The notes under the pieces were generated by a model that saw only the letters and a program-made list of their open reading frames with translations, was not told the origin of the DNA and ran no database searches. Of a DNA stretch of 64,000 nucleotides, positions 1 through 12,110 are shown piece after piece; position 1 is the first letter of the stretch; each line of letters starts with the position of its first letter. The DNA is from Tupaia tana. Taxonomy: Eukaryota; Chordata; Mammalia; Scandentia; Tupaiidae. Location of the stretch: the NCBI GenBank assembly GCA_026018925.1, contig JAKSZU010000132.1, positions 482,873 to 546,872 of the forward strand, written 5' to 3'. The position numbers and the translations under genes are program-made.

Positions 1-225
1 ACAAAAGATGGAGCTGTGAGCCAGAGAGAAATTCTACCTTTAAAAAAATCGTAAAAAGGAAAAATTACCAAAAAAAATGAGGAGACAGGAGCAGAGAGAG
101 ACAGAGACCTCAGAGACACAGAGACAGGGATAGAAGACCAGAGGGGCTCCCTACCACACTAGCTTTGCTTGCTGGAGGTTGAATTATGAGTAGAAAATCT
201 TCATTTCGCCTGTGCCCTGAAATAT
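1..225 (+). repeat. Partial monomer at left window edge
   Basis: The window starts 88 bases into a monomer, in the segment reading ACAAAAGATGG, and this partial copy runs up to the anchor at 226. It carries GAGCTGTGAG in place of the common GAGCTGAGAG. The array therefore extends leftwards beyond the window. Confidence 0.95.
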
Positions 226-1995
226 CTAGTTCCAAGTATCCATGTGGAATCTTCTCAGAGAATGGCTCAACTCTCCTGCCTGGGAGAAAGGAGCAGAAGG
301 GCTTATTAACAAAACAAAAGATGGAGCTGAGAGCCAGAGAGAAATTCTACCTTTAAAAAAATCATAAAAAGGAAAAATTACCAAAAAAATGAGGAGACAA
401 GGGCAGAGAGAGACAGAGACCTCAGAGACACAGAGACAGGGATAGAAGGCCAGAGTGGCTCCCTACCAAACTAGCTTTGCTTGCTGGAGGCTGAATTATG
501 AGTAGAAAATCTTCATTTCGCCTGTGCCCTGAAATATCTAGTTCCCAGTATCCATGTGGAATCTTCTCAGAGAATGGCTCAACTCTCCTTCCTGGGAGAA
601 AGGAGCAGAAGGGCTTATTAACAAAAAAAAGATGGAGCTGAGAGCTAGAGAGAAATTCTACCGTTAAAAAAATCGTAAAAAGGGAAAATTACCAAAAAAA
701 AGGAGGAGACAGGAGCAGAGAGAGACAGAGACCTCAGAGACACAGAGACAATGATAGAAGGCCAGAGGGGCTCCCTACCACACTAGCTTTGCTTGCTGGA
801 GGCTGAACTATGAGTAGAAAACCTTCATTTCGCCTGTGCCCTGAAATATCTAGTTCCCAGTATCCATGTGGAAACTTCTCAGAGAATGGCTCAACTCTCC
901 TGCCTGGGAGAAAGGAGCAGAAGGGCTTATTAACAAAACAAAAGATGAAGCTGAGGTCAAGAGAGAAATTCTACCTTCAAAAAAATCGTAAAAAGGAAAA
1001 ATTAACAAAAAAAATGAGGATACAGCAGCAGAGAGAGACAGAGACCTCAGAGACACAGAGACAGGGATAGAGGGCCAGAGGGGCTCCCTACCACACTAGC
1101 TTTGCTTGCTGGAGGCTGAATTATGTGTAGAAAATCTTCATTTTGCCTGTGCCCTGAAATATCTAGTTCCCAGTATCCATGTGGAAACTTCTCAGAGAAT
1201 GGTTCAACTCTCCTGCCTGGGAGAAAGGAGCAGAAGGGCTTATTAACAAAACAAAAGATGGAGCTGAGAGCCAGAGAGAAATTCTACCTTTAAAGAAATC
1301 GTAAAAAGGAAAAATTACCAAAAAAAATGAGGAGACAGGAGCAGAGAGAGACAGAGACCTCAGAGACACAGAGACAGGGATAGAAGGCCAGAGGGGCTCC
1401 CTCCCACACTAGCTTTGCTTGCTGGAGGCTGAATTATGAGTAGAAATTCTTCATTTCGCCTGTGCCCTGAAATATCTAGTTCCCAGTATCCATGTGGAAA
1501 CTTCTCAGAGAATGGCTGAACTCTTCTGCCTGGGAGAAAGGAGCAGAAGGGCTTATTAACAAAACAAAAGATGGAGCTGAGAGCCAGAGAGAAATTCTAC
1601 CTTTAAAAAATCGTAAAAAGGAAAAATTACCAAAAAAAATGAGGAGACAGGAGCAGAGAGAGATAGAGACCTCAGAGACTCAGAGACAGGGATAGAAGGC
1701 CAGAGGGGCTCCCTACCACACTAGCTTTGCTTACTGGAGGCTGAATTATGAGTAGAAAATCTTCATTTCGCCTGTGCCCTGAAATATCTAGTTCCCAGTA
1801 TCCATGTGGAATCTTCTCAGAGAATGGCTCAACCCTCCTGCCTGGGAAAAAGGAGCAGAAGGGCTTATTAACAAAACAAAAGATGGAGCTGAGAGCCAGA
1901 GAGAAATTCTACCTTTAAAAAAATCATAAAAAGGAAAAATTACCAAAAAAAATGAGGAGACAGGAGCAGAGAGAGACAGAGACCTCAGAGACACA
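1..1995 (+). repeat. Block A1: first copy of a 13-monomer-offset duplication
   Basis: Anchors are at 226, 538, 850, 1163, 1476 and 1788. This stretch matches 4061-6056 at an offset of 4060-4061 bp (13 monomers), monomer for monomer. Shared private variants include the AGAAGACCAG variant, the CCAAACTAGC variant near 467, the GACAATGATAG variant near 748 and the CTTCAAAAAAATCG variant near 975. The left end of the duplication is outside the window. Similarity to the partner at this offset stops near 1995-2010. Confidence 0.9.
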
Positions 1996-4060
1996 GCGAC
2001 AGGGATAGAAGGCCAGAGGGGCTCCCTACCACACTAGCTTTGCTTGCGGGAGACTGAATTATGAGTAGAAAACTTCATTTCGCCTGTGCCCTGAAATATC
2101 TAGTTCCCAGTATCCATGTGGAAACTTCTCAGAGAATGGCTCAAATCTCCTGCCTGGGAGAAAGGAGCAGAAGGGCTTATTAACAAAACAAAAGATGGAG
2201 CTGAGAGCCAGAGAGAAATTCTACCTTTAAAAAAATCGTAAAAAGGAAAAATTACCAAAAAAATGAGGAGACAGGAGCAGAGAGAGACAGAGACTTCAGA
2301 GACACAGCGACAGGGATAGAAGACCAGAGGGGCTCCCTACCACACTAGCTTTGCTTGCGGGAGGCTGAATTATGAGTAGAAAACTTCATTTCGCCTGTGC
2401 CCTGAAATATCTAGTTATCAGTATCCATGTGGAAACTTCTCAGAGAATGGCTCAAATCTCCTGCCTGGGAGAAAGGAGCAGAAGGGCTTATTAACAAAAC
2501 AAAAGATGGTGCTGAGAGCCAGAGAGAAATTTTACCTTTAAAAAAATCGTAAAAAGGAAAAATTACCAAAAAAATGAGGAGACAGGAGCAGAGAGAGAAA
2601 GAGACCTCAGAGACACAGAGACAGGGATAGAAGGCCAGAGGGGCTCCCTACCACACTAGCTTTGCTTGCTGGAGGCTGAATTATGAGTAGAAAATCTTCA
2701 TTTCGCCTGTGCCCTGAAATATCTAGTTCCCAGTATCCATGTGGAAACTTCTCAGAGAATGGCTCAACCCTCCTGCCTGGGAGAAAGGAGCAGAAGGGCT
2801 TATTAACAAAACAAAAGATGGAGCTGAGAGCCACAGAGAATTTCTACCTTTAAAGAAATCGTAAAAAGGAAAAATTACCAAAAAAAATGAGGAGACAGGA
2901 GCAGAGAGAGGCAGAGACCTCAGAGACACAGAGACAGGGATAGAAGGCCAGAGGGGCTCCCTACCACATTAGCTTTGCTTGCTGGAGGCTGAATTATGAG
3001 TAGAAAATCTTCATATCGCCTGTGCCCTGAAATATCAAGTTCCCAGTATCCATGTGGAATCTTCTCAGAGAATGGCTCAACTCTCCTGCCTGGGAGAAAG
3101 GAGCAGAAGGGCTTATTAACAAAACAAAAGATGGAGCTGAGAGCCAGAGAGATATTATACCTTTAAAAATATCGTAAAAAGGAAAAATTACCAAAAATAA
3201 ATGAGGAGACAGTAGCAGAGAGAGACAGAGAACTCAGAGACACAGAGACAGGGATAGAAGGCCAGAGGGGCTCCCTACCACACTAGCTTTGCTTGCTGGA
3301 GGCTGAATTATGAGTAGAAAATCTTCATTTCGACTGTGCCCTGAAATATCTAGTTCCCAGTATCCATGTGGAATCTTCTCAGAGAATGGCTCAACTCTCC
3401 TGCCTGGGAGAAAGTAGCAGAAGGGCTTCTTAACAAAACAAAAGATGGAGCTGAGAGCCAGAGAGAAATTCTACCTTTAAAAAATCGTAAAAAGGAAAAA
3501 TTACCAAAAAAATTGAGGAGACAGTAGCAGAGAGAGACAGAGACCTCAGAGACACAGAGACACGGATAGAAGTCCAGAGGGCCCCCTACCACACTAGCTT
3601 TGCTTGCTGGAGGCTGAATTATGAGTAGAAAATCTTCATTTCGCCTGTGCCCTGAAATATCAAGTTCCCAGTATCCATGTGGAATCTTCTCAGAGAATGG
3701 CTCAACTCTCCTGCCTGGGAGACAGGAGCAGAAGGGCTTATTAACAAAACAAAAGATGGAGCTGAGAGCCAGAGAGAAATTCTACCTTTAAAAATATCCT
3801 AAAAAGAAAAAATTACCAAAAAAAATGAGGAGACAGGTGCAGAGAGAGACAGAGACCTCAGAGACACAGAGACAGGAATAGAAGGCCAGAGGGGCTCCCT
3901 ACCACACTAGCTTTGCTTGCTGGAGGCTGAATTATGAGTAGAAAATATTCATTTCGCCTGTGCCCTGAAATATCTAGTTCCCAGTATCCATGTGGAACCT
4001 TCTCAGAGAATGGCTCAACTCTCCTGCCGGGGAGAAAGGAGCAGAAGGGATATTAACAAA
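1996..4060 (+). repeat. Monomer run between A1 and A2
   Basis: Anchors are at 2100, 2411, 2723, 3036, 3350, 3661 and 3974. The first two monomers are close relatives: both have AAAACTTCATTTCG, one base shorter than usual, and TTGCGGGAG. The second has the distinctive CTAGTTATCAG anchor variant. The monomer at 3974 contains an unusually long A-run near 4127. No foreign sequence is present. Confidence 0.9.
2720..3655 (+). repeat. Block C1: three-monomer segment copied at 8655-9590
   Basis: Monomers with anchors 2723, 3036 and 3350 match those at 8658, 8971 and 9284 at an offset of 5934-5935 bp (19 monomers). Shared variants are GAGCCACAGAGAA, CATATCGCC, AAAATAAATGAGG and the AGAAGTCCAGAGGG variant. 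Similarity continues more weakly into the monomer at 3661 / 9595. Confidence 0.8.
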
Positions 4061-6056
4061 ACAAAAGATGGAGCTGAGAGCCAGAGAGAAATTCTACCTT
4101 TAAAAAAATCGTAAAAAGGAAAAATTAAAAAAAAAAATGAGGAGACAGGAGCAGAGAGAGACAGAGACCTCAGAGACACAGAGACAGGGATAGAAGACCA
4201 GAGGGGCTCCCTATCACACTAGCTTTGCTTGCTGGAGGTTGAATTATGAGTATAAAATCTTCATTTCGCCTGTGCCCTGAAATATCTAGTTCCAAGTATC
4301 CATGTGGAATCTTCTCAGAGAATGGCTCAACTCTCCTGCCTGGGAGAAAGGAGCAGAAGGGCTTATTAACAAAACAAAAGATGGAGCTGAGAGCCAGAGA
4401 GAAATTCTACCTTTAAAAAAATCATAAAAAGGAAAAATTACCAAAAAAATGAGGAGACAAGGGCAGAGAGAGACAGAGACCTCAGAGACACAGAGACAGG
4501 GATAGAAGGCCAGAGTGGCTCCCTACCAAACTAGCTTTGCTTGCTGGAGGCTGAATTATGAGTAGAAAATCTTCATTTCGCCTGTGCCCTGAAATATCTA
4601 GTTCCCAGTATCCATGTGGAATCTTCTCAGAGAATGGCTCAACTCTCCTTCCTGGGAGAAAGGAGCAGAAGGGCTTATTAACAAAAAAAAGATGGAGCTG
4701 AGAGCTAGAGAGAAATTCTACCGTTAAAAAAATCGTAAAAAGGGAAAATTAATAAAAAAAAAGGAGGAGACAGGGGCAGAGAGAGACAGAGACCTCAGAG
4801 ACACAGAGACAATGATAGAAGGCCAGAGGGGCTCCCTACCACACTAGCTTTGCTTGCTGGAGGCTGAACTATGAGTAGAAAACCTTCATTTCGCCTGTGC
4901 CCTGAAATATCTAGTTCCCAGTATCCATGTGGAAACTTCTCAGAGAATGGCTCAACTCTCCTGCCTGGGAGAAAGGAGCAGAAGGGCTTATTAACAAAAC
5001 AAAAGATGAAGCTGAGGTCAAGAGAGAAATTCTACCTTCAAAAAAATCGTAAAAAGGAAAAATTAACAAAAAAAATGAGGATACAGCAGCAGAGAGAGAC
5101 AGAGACTTCAGAGACACAGAGACAGGGATAGAGGGCCAGAGGGGCTCCCTACCACACTAGCTTTGCTTGCTGGAGGCTGAATTATGAGTAGAAAATCTTC
5201 ATTTTGCCTGTGCCCTGAAATATCTAGTTCCCAGTATCCATGTGGAAACTTCTCAGAGAATGGTTCAACTCTCCTGCCTGGGAGAAAGGAGCAGAAGGGC
5301 TTATTAACAAAACAAAAGATGGAGCTGAGAGCCAGAGAGAAATTCTACCTTTAAAGAAATCGTAAAAAGGAAAAATTACCAAAAAAAATGAGGAGACAGG
5401 AGCAGAGAGAGACAGAGACCTCAGAGACACAGAGACAGGGATAGAAGGCCAGAGGAGCTCCCTCCCACACTAGCTTTGCTTGCTGGAGGCTGAATTATGA
5501 GTAGAAATTCTTCATTTCGCCTGTGCCCTGAAATATCTAGTTCCCAGTATCCATGTGGAAACTTCTCAGAGAATGGCTGAACTCTTCTGCCTGGGAGAAA
5601 GGAGCAGAAGGGCTTATTAACAAAACAAAAGATGGAGCTGAGAGCCAGAGAGAAATTCTACCTTTAAAAAATCGTAAAAAGGAAAAATTACCAAAAAAAA
5701 TGAGGAGACAGGAGCAGAGAGAGATAGAGACCTCAGAGACTCAGAGACAGGGATAGAAGGCCAGAGGGGCTCCCTACCACACTAGCTTTGCTTACTGGAG
5801 GCTGAATTATGAGTAGAAAATCTTCATTTCGCCTGTGCCCTGAAATAGCTAGTTCCCAGTATCCATGTGGAATCTTCTCAGAGAATGGCTCAACCCTCCT
5901 GCCTGGGAAAAAGGAGCAGAAGGGCTTATTAACAAAACAAAAGATGGAGCTGAGAGCCAGAGAGAAATTCTACCTTTAAAAAAATCGTAAAAAGGAAAAA
6001 TTACCAAAAAAAAATGAGGAGACAGGAGCAGAGAGAGACAGAGACCTCAGAGACAC
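4061..6056 (+). repeat. Block A2: second copy of the 13-monomer-offset duplication
   Basis: Anchors are at 4286, 4598, 4911, 5224, 5537 and 5849. This is the partner of 1-1995 with only scattered differences (for example GAGTATAAAATC near 4250 and AAATAGCTAG near 5845). Near 6050-6075 the match jumps by one monomer. To the left it aligns at offset 4061, and to the right it aligns to about 2311-2600 at offset about 3751. One monomer has therefore been lost or gained by recombination in register. Confidence 0.9.
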
Positions 6057-6061
6057 AGCGA

Positions 6062-6996
6062 CAGGGATAGAAGACCAGAGGGGATCCCTACCACACTAGC
6101 TTTGCTTGCGGGAGGCTGAATTATGAGTAGAAAACTTCATTTCGCCTGTGCCCTGAAATATCTAGTTATCAGTATCCATGTGGAAACTTCTCAGAGAATG
6201 GCTCAAATCTCCTGCCTGGGAGAAAGGAGCAGAAGGGCTTATTAACAAAACAAAAGATGGAGCTGAGAGCCAGAGAGAAATTCTACCTTTAAAAAAATCG
6301 TAAAAAGGAAAAATTACCAAAAAAATGAGGAGACAGGAGCAGAGAGAGAAAGAGACCTCAGAGACACAGAGACAGGGATAGAAGGCCAGAGGGGCTCCCT
6401 ACCACACTAGCTTTGCTTGCTGGAGGCTGAATTATGAGTAGAAAATCTTCATTTCGACTGTGCCCTGAAATATCTAGTTCCCAGTATCCATGTGGAAACT
6501 TCTCAGAGAATGGCTCAACCCTCCTGCCTGGGAGAAAGGAGCAGAAGGGCTTCTTAACTGAACAAAAGATGGAGCTAAGAGCCAGAGAGAAATTCTACCT
6601 TTAAAAAAATCGTAAAAATGAAAAATTACCAAAAAAATTGAGGAGACAGGAGCAGAGAGAGACAGAGACCTCAGAGACACAGAGACAGGGATAGAAGGCC
6701 AGAGGGGCTCCCTACCACACTAGCTTTGCTTGCTGGAGGCTGAATTATGAGTAGAAAACTTCATTTCGCCTGTGCCCTGAAATATCTAGTTCCCAGTATC
6801 CATGCGGAATCTTCTCAGAGAATGGCTCAACTCTCCTGCCTGGGAGAAAGGAGCAGAAGGGCTTATTAACAAAACAAAAGATGGAGCTGAGAGCCAGAGA
6901 GAAATTCTACCTTTAAAAATATCGTAAAAAGGAAAAATTACCAAAAAAATGAGGAGACAGGAACAGAGAGAGACAGAGACCTCAGAGACACAGAGA
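6062..6996 (+). repeat. Block B1: first copy of a 3-monomer tandem duplication
   Basis: Anchors are at 6162, 6474 and 6786. The trio begins with the CTAGTTATCAG monomer type. It is followed by a monomer with CATTTCGACTG and CTTCTTAACTGAAC, then one with AAAATATCG and AGGAACAGAG. All three recur in order at an offset of 935-936 bp. The edges are approximate because they fall within sequence shared by all monomers. Confidence 0.88.
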
Positions 6997-7931
6997 CAGG
7001 GATAGAAGACCAGAGGGGCTCCCTACCACACTAGCTTTGCTTGCGGGAGGCTGAATTATGAGTAGAAAACTTCATTTCGCCTGTGCCCTGAAATATCTAG
7101 TTATCAGTATCCATGTGGAAACTTCTCAGAGAATGGCTCAAATCTCCTGCCTGGGAGAAAGGAGCAGAAGGGCTTATTAACAAAACAAAAGATGGAGCTG
7201 AGAGCCAGAGAGAAATTCTACCTTTAAAAAAATCGTAAAAAGGAAAAATTACCAAAAAAATGAGGAGACAGGAGCAGAGAGAGAAAGAGACCTCAGAGAC
7301 ACAGAGACAGGGATAGAAGGCCAGAGGGGCTCCCTACCACACTAGCTTTGCTTGCTGGAGGCTGAATTATGAGTAGAAAATCTTCATTTCGACTGTGCCC
7401 TGAAATATCTAGTTCCCAGTATCCATGTGGAAACTTCTCAGAGAATGGCTCAACCCTCCTGCCTGGGGAGAAAGGAGCAGAAGGGCTTCTTAACTGAACA
7501 AAAGATGGAGCTAAGAGCCAGAGAGAAATTCTACCTTTAAAAAAATCGTAAAAATGAAAAATTACCAAAAAAATTGAGGAGACAGGAGCAGAGAGAGACA
7601 GAGACCTCAGAGACACAGAGACAGGGATAGAAGGCCAGAGGGGCTCCCTACCACACTAGCTTTGCTTGCTGGAGGCTGAATTATGAGTAGAAAACTTCAT
7701 TTCGCCTGTGCCCTGAAATATCTAGTTCCCAGTATCCATGTGGAATCTTCTCAGAGAATGGCTCAACTCTCCTGCCTGGGAGAAAGGAGCAGAAGGGCTT
7801 ATTAACAAAACAAAAGATGGAGCTGAGAGCCAGAGAGAAATTCTACCTTTAAAAATATCGTAAAAAGGAAAAATTACCAAAAAAATGAGGAGACAGGAAC
7901 AGAGAGAGACAGAGACCTCAGAGACACAGAG
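6997..7931 (+). repeat. Block B2: second copy of the 3-monomer tandem duplication
   Basis: Anchors are at 7097, 7409 and 7722. The order and private variants are the same as in 6062-6996. One clear difference is an extra G in the monomer at 7409 (CCTGGGGAGAAAGG, near 7466). A further partial trace of the leading monomer (TTGCGGGAGG) follows at about 7977, after which the sequence diverges. Confidence 0.88.
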
Positions 7932-8655
7932 ACAGGGATAGAAGGCCAGAGGGGCTCCCTACCACACTAGCTTTGCTTGCGGGAGGCTGAATTATGAGTA
8001 GAAAATCTTCATTTCGCCTGTGCCCTGAAATATATAGTTCCCAGTATCCATGTGGAATCTTCTCAGAGAATGGCTCAACTCTCCTGCCTGGGAGAAAGGA
8101 GCAGAAGGCCTTCTTAACAAAACAAAAGATGGAGCTGAGAGCCAGAGAGAAATTCTACCTTTAAAAAAATCGTAAAAAGAAAAATTACCAAAAAAAATGA
8201 GGAGACAGTAGCAGAGAGAGACAGAGACCTCAGAGACACAGCGACAGGGATAGAAGGCCAGAGGGGCTCCCTCCCACACTAGCTTCGCTTGCTGGAGGCT
8301 GAATTATGAGTAGAAAATCGTCATTTCGCCTGTGCCCTGAAATATCTAGTTCCCAGTATCCATGTGGAAACTTCTCAGAGAATGGCTCAACTCTCCTGCC
8401 TGGGAGAAAGGAGCAGAAGGGCTTATTAACAAAACAAAAGATGGAGCTGAGAGCCAGAGAGAAATTCTACCTTTAAAAAAATCATAAAAAGGAAAAATTA
8501 CCAAAAATATGAGGAGACAGGAGCAGAGAGAGACAGAGACCTCAGAGACACAGAGACAGGGATAGAAGGCCAGAGGGGCTCCCTACCACACTAACTTTGC
8601 TTGCTGGAGGCTGAATTATGAGTATAAAATCTTCATTTTGCCTGTGCCCTGAAAT
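7932..8655 (+). repeat. Monomer run between B2 and C2
   Basis: Anchors are at 8034 (variant ATAG) and 8346. The monomer at 8034 has CAGAAGGCCTTCTTAAC. The one at 8346 is preceded by AATCGTCATTTCG, a variant common much further right. It is ordinary satellite with no other feature. Confidence 0.9.
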
Positions 8656-9590
8656 ATCTAGTTCCCAGTATCCATGTGGAATCTTCTCAGAGAATGGCTC
8701 AACTCTCCTGCCTGGGAGAAAGGAGCAGAAGGGCTTATTAACAAAACAAAAGATGGAGCTGAGGGCCACAGAGAAATTCTACCTTTAAAGGAATCGTAAA
8801 AAGGAAAAATTACCAAAAAAAATGAGGAGACAGGAGCAGAGAGAGGCAGAGACCTCAGAGACACAGAGACAGGGATAGAAGGCCAGAGGGGCTCCCTACC
8901 ACACTAGCTTTGCTTGCTGGAGGCTGAATTATGAGTAGAAAATCTTCATATCGCCTGTGCCCTGAAATATCAAGTTCCCATTATCCATGTGGAATCTTCT
9001 CAGAGAATGGCTCAACTCTCCTGCCTGGGAGAAAGGAGCAGAAGGGCTTATTAACAAAACAAAAGATGGAGCTGAGAGCCAGAGAGAAATTATACCTTTA
9101 AAAATATCGTAAAAAGGAAAATTACCAAAAATAAATGAGGAGACAGGAGCAGAGAGAGACAGAGAACTCAGAGACACAGAGACAGGGATAGAAGGCCAGA
9201 GGGGCTCCCTACCACACTAGCTTTGCTTGCTGGAGGCTGAATTATGAGTAGAAAATCTTCATTTCGCCTGTGCCCTGAAATATCTAGTTCCCAGTATCCA
9301 TGTGGAATCTTCTCAGAGAATGGCTCAACTCTCCTGCCTGGGAGAAAGTAGCAGAAGGGCTTCTTAACAAAACAAAAGATGGAGCTGAGAGCCAGAGAGA
9401 AATTCTACCTTTAAAAAATCGTAAAAAGGAAAAATTACCAAAAAAATTGAGGAGACAGTAGCAGAGAGAGACAGAGACCTCAGAGACACAGAGAGACGGA
9501 TAGAAGTCCAGAGGGCTCCCTACCACACTAGCTTTGCTTGCTGGAGGATGAATTATGAGTAGAAAATCTTCATTTCGCCTGTGCCCTGAA
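8655..9590 (+). repeat. Block C2: copy of 2720-3655
   Basis: Anchors are at 8658, 8971 and 9284. It is the partner of the segment at 2720-3655 at a 19-monomer offset and shares its private variants. It has small differences of its own, for example CCATTATCC near 8980 and GAGAGACGGATAG near 9492 in place of GAGACACGGATAG. Confidence 0.8.
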
Positions 9591-10810
9591 ATATCAAGTT
9601 CCCAGTATCCATGTGGAATCTTCTCAGAGAATGGCTCAACTCTCCTGCCTGGGAGAAAGTAGCAGAAGGGCTTATTAACAAAACAAATGATGGAGCTGAG
9701 AGCCAGAGAAAAATTCTATCATTAAAAAAATCGTAAAAAGGAAAAATTAATAAAAAAAAATGAGGAGACAGGAGCAGAGTGAGACAGAGACCTCAGAGAC
9801 ACAGAGACAGGAATAGAAGGCCAGAGGGGCTCCCTACCACACTAGTTTTGCTTGCTGGAGGCTGAATTATGAGTAGAAAATCTTCATTTCGGCTGTGCCC
9901 TGAAATATCTAGTTCCCAGTATCCATGTGGAATCTTCTCAGAGAATGGCTCAACTCTCCTGCCTGGGAGAAAGTAGCAGAAGGGCTTATTAACAAAAGAA
10001 ATGATGGAGCTGAGAGCCAGAGAGAAATTCTACCTTTAAAAATATCGTAAAAAGGAAAAATTACCAAAAAAAAAATGAGAAGACAGGAGCAGAGAGAGAC
10101 AGAGACCTCAGAGACACAGAGACAGGGATAGGAGTCCAGAGGGGCTCCCTACCACACTAGCTTTGCTTGCTGGAGGCTGAATTATGAGCAGAAAATCTTC
10201 ATTTCGCCTGTGCCCTGAAATATCAAGTTCCCAGTATCCATGTGGAATCTTCTCAGAAAATGGATCAACTCTCCTGCCTGGGAGAAAGGAGCAGAAGGGC
10301 TTATTAACAAAACAAAAGATGGAGCTGAGAGCAAGAGAGAAAGTCTACCATTAAAAAAATCGTAAAAAGGAAAATTACCAAAAATAAATGAGGAGACAGG
10401 AGCAGAGAGAGACAGAGACCTCAGAGACACAGAGACAGGGATAGAAGGCCAGAGGGGCTCCCTACCACACTAGCTTTGCTTGCTGGAGGCTGAATTATGA
10501 GTAGAAAATCTTCATTTCGCCTTTGCCCTGAAATATCTAGTTCGCAGTATCCATGTGGAATATTCTCAGAGAATGGCTCAACTCTCCTGCCTGGGAGAAA
10601 GGAGCAGAAGGGCTTATTAACAAAACAAAAGATGGAGCTGAGAGCCAGAGGGAAATTCTACCTTTAAAAAAATCGTAAAAAGGAAAAATTACCAAAAAAA
10701 ATGTGGAGACAGGAGCAGAGAGAGACAGAGACCTCAGAGACACAGAGACAGGGATACAAGGCCAGAGGGGCTCCCTACCACACTAGCTTTGCTTGCTGTA
10801 AGCTGAATTA
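9591..10810 (+). repeat. Monomer run with block D1
   Basis: Anchors are at 9595, 9909, 10224 and 10537. The part from about 9650 to 10140 (D1) matches about 13411-13902 at an offset of 3761-3762 bp (12 monomers). Shared variants are AAACAAATGATGG, CTATCATTAAAA, AATTAATAAAAA, GAGTGAGACAG, ACTAGTTTTGC and CATTTCGGCTG. The monomer at 10224 has an AATAAATG variant and a CAAG anchor. Confidence 0.8.
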
Positions 10811-12110
10811 TGAGTATAAAATCTTCATTTCGCCTGTGCCCTGAAATATCTAGTTCCCAGTATCCATGTGGAAACTTCTCATAGAATGGCTCAACTCTCC
10901 TGCCTGGGAGAAAGGAGCAGAAGGGCTTATTAACAAAACAAAAGAAGGAGCTGAGAGCCAGAGAGAAATTCTACCTTTAAAAAAATCGTAAAAATGAAAA
11001 ATTAACAAAAAAATTGAGGAGACAGGAGCAGAGAGAGACAGAGAACTCGGAGACACAGAGACAGGGATAGAAGGCCAGAGGGGCTCCCTACCACACTAGC
11101 TTTGCTTGCTGGAGGCTGAATTATGAGTAGAAAATCTTCATTTCGCCTGTGCCCTGAAATATCTAGTTCCAAGTATCCATGTGGAAACTTCTCAGAGAAT
11201 GGCTCAACTCTCCTGCCTGGGAGAAAGGAGCACAAGGACTTATTAACAAAACAATAGATGGAGCTGAGAGCCAGAGAGAAATTCTACCTTTAAAAAAATC
11301 GTAAAAAGGAAAAATTACCAAAAAAAATGAGGAGACAGGAGCAGAGAGAGACAGAGACCTCAGAGACACAGAGACAGGGATAGAAGGCCAGAGGGGCTCC
11401 CTACCACACTAGCTTTGCTTGCTGGAGGCTGATTTATGAGTAGAAAATCTTCATTTCGCCTGTGCCCTGAAATATCTTGTTTTCAGTATGCATGTGGAAT
11501 CTTCTCAGAGAATGGCTCATCTCTCCTGCCTGGGAGAAAGGAGCAGAAGGGCTTATTAACAAAACAGAAGATGGAGCTGAGAGCCAGAGAGAAATTCTAC
11601 CTTTAAAAAAATCGTAAAAAGGAAAAATTACCAAAAAAATGAGGAGACAGGATCAGAGAGAGACAGAGACCTCAGAGACACAGAGACAGGGATAGAAGGC
11701 CAGAGGGGCTCCCTAACACACTAGCTTTGCTTGCTGGAGGCTGAATTATGAGTAGAAAATCTTCATTTCGCCTGTGCCCTGAAGTATCTAGTTCGCAGTA
11801 TCCATGTGGAAACTTCTCAGAGAATGGCTCAACTCTCCTGCCTGGGAGAAAGGAGCAGAAGGGCTTATTTACAAAACAAAAGATGGAGCTGAGAGCCAGA
11901 GAGAAATTCTACCTTTAAAAAAATCGTAAAAAGGAAAAATTAATAAAAAAAAATGAGTAGACAGAAGCAGAGTGAGACAGAGACCTCAGAGACACAGAGA
12001 CAGGGATAGGAGGCCAGAGGTTCTCCCTACCACACTAGTTTTGCTTGCTGTAGGCTGAATTATGAGTAGAAAATCTTCATTACGCCTCTGCCCTGAAATA
12101 TCAATTTTCC
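10811..12110 (+). repeat. Block E1: four-monomer segment related to the 7-monomer unit
   Basis: Anchors are at 10850, 11163, 11476, 11788 and 12102. The segment matches 13946 onwards at an offset of 3136 bp (10 monomers). Markers are a TATAAAATC monomer with GAAGGAGCTG, then one with ACAATAGATGG and AGCACAAGG, one with CTTGTTTTCAGTATGC, and one with GAAGTATCTAG and GAGTAGACAG. The order is the same as in E2 and E3. Confidence 0.82.

Noticed and set aside
850-1056. Minus-strand open frame of about 68 codons, repeated at many anchors (e.g. 1163, 35588, 63762)
   Set aside because: It is the complement of the satellite monomer, has no coding context, is interrupted in many copies and shifts frame at each monomer. 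Its hydrophobic look comes from T-rich complement sequence.
810-1070. Plus-strand frame of 86 codons (copy at 4871-5131)
   Set aside because: It is open only because CTTCAAAAAAA replaces CTTTAAAAAAA, removing the usual TAA stop. Both copies belong to the A1/A2 duplication. There is no promoter, splice or homology evidence.
3196-3201. AATAAA polyadenylation-signal-like word (also in other monomers with AAAATAAATG)
   Set aside because: It is a chance variant in the A-rich segment, with no transcript or gene context.
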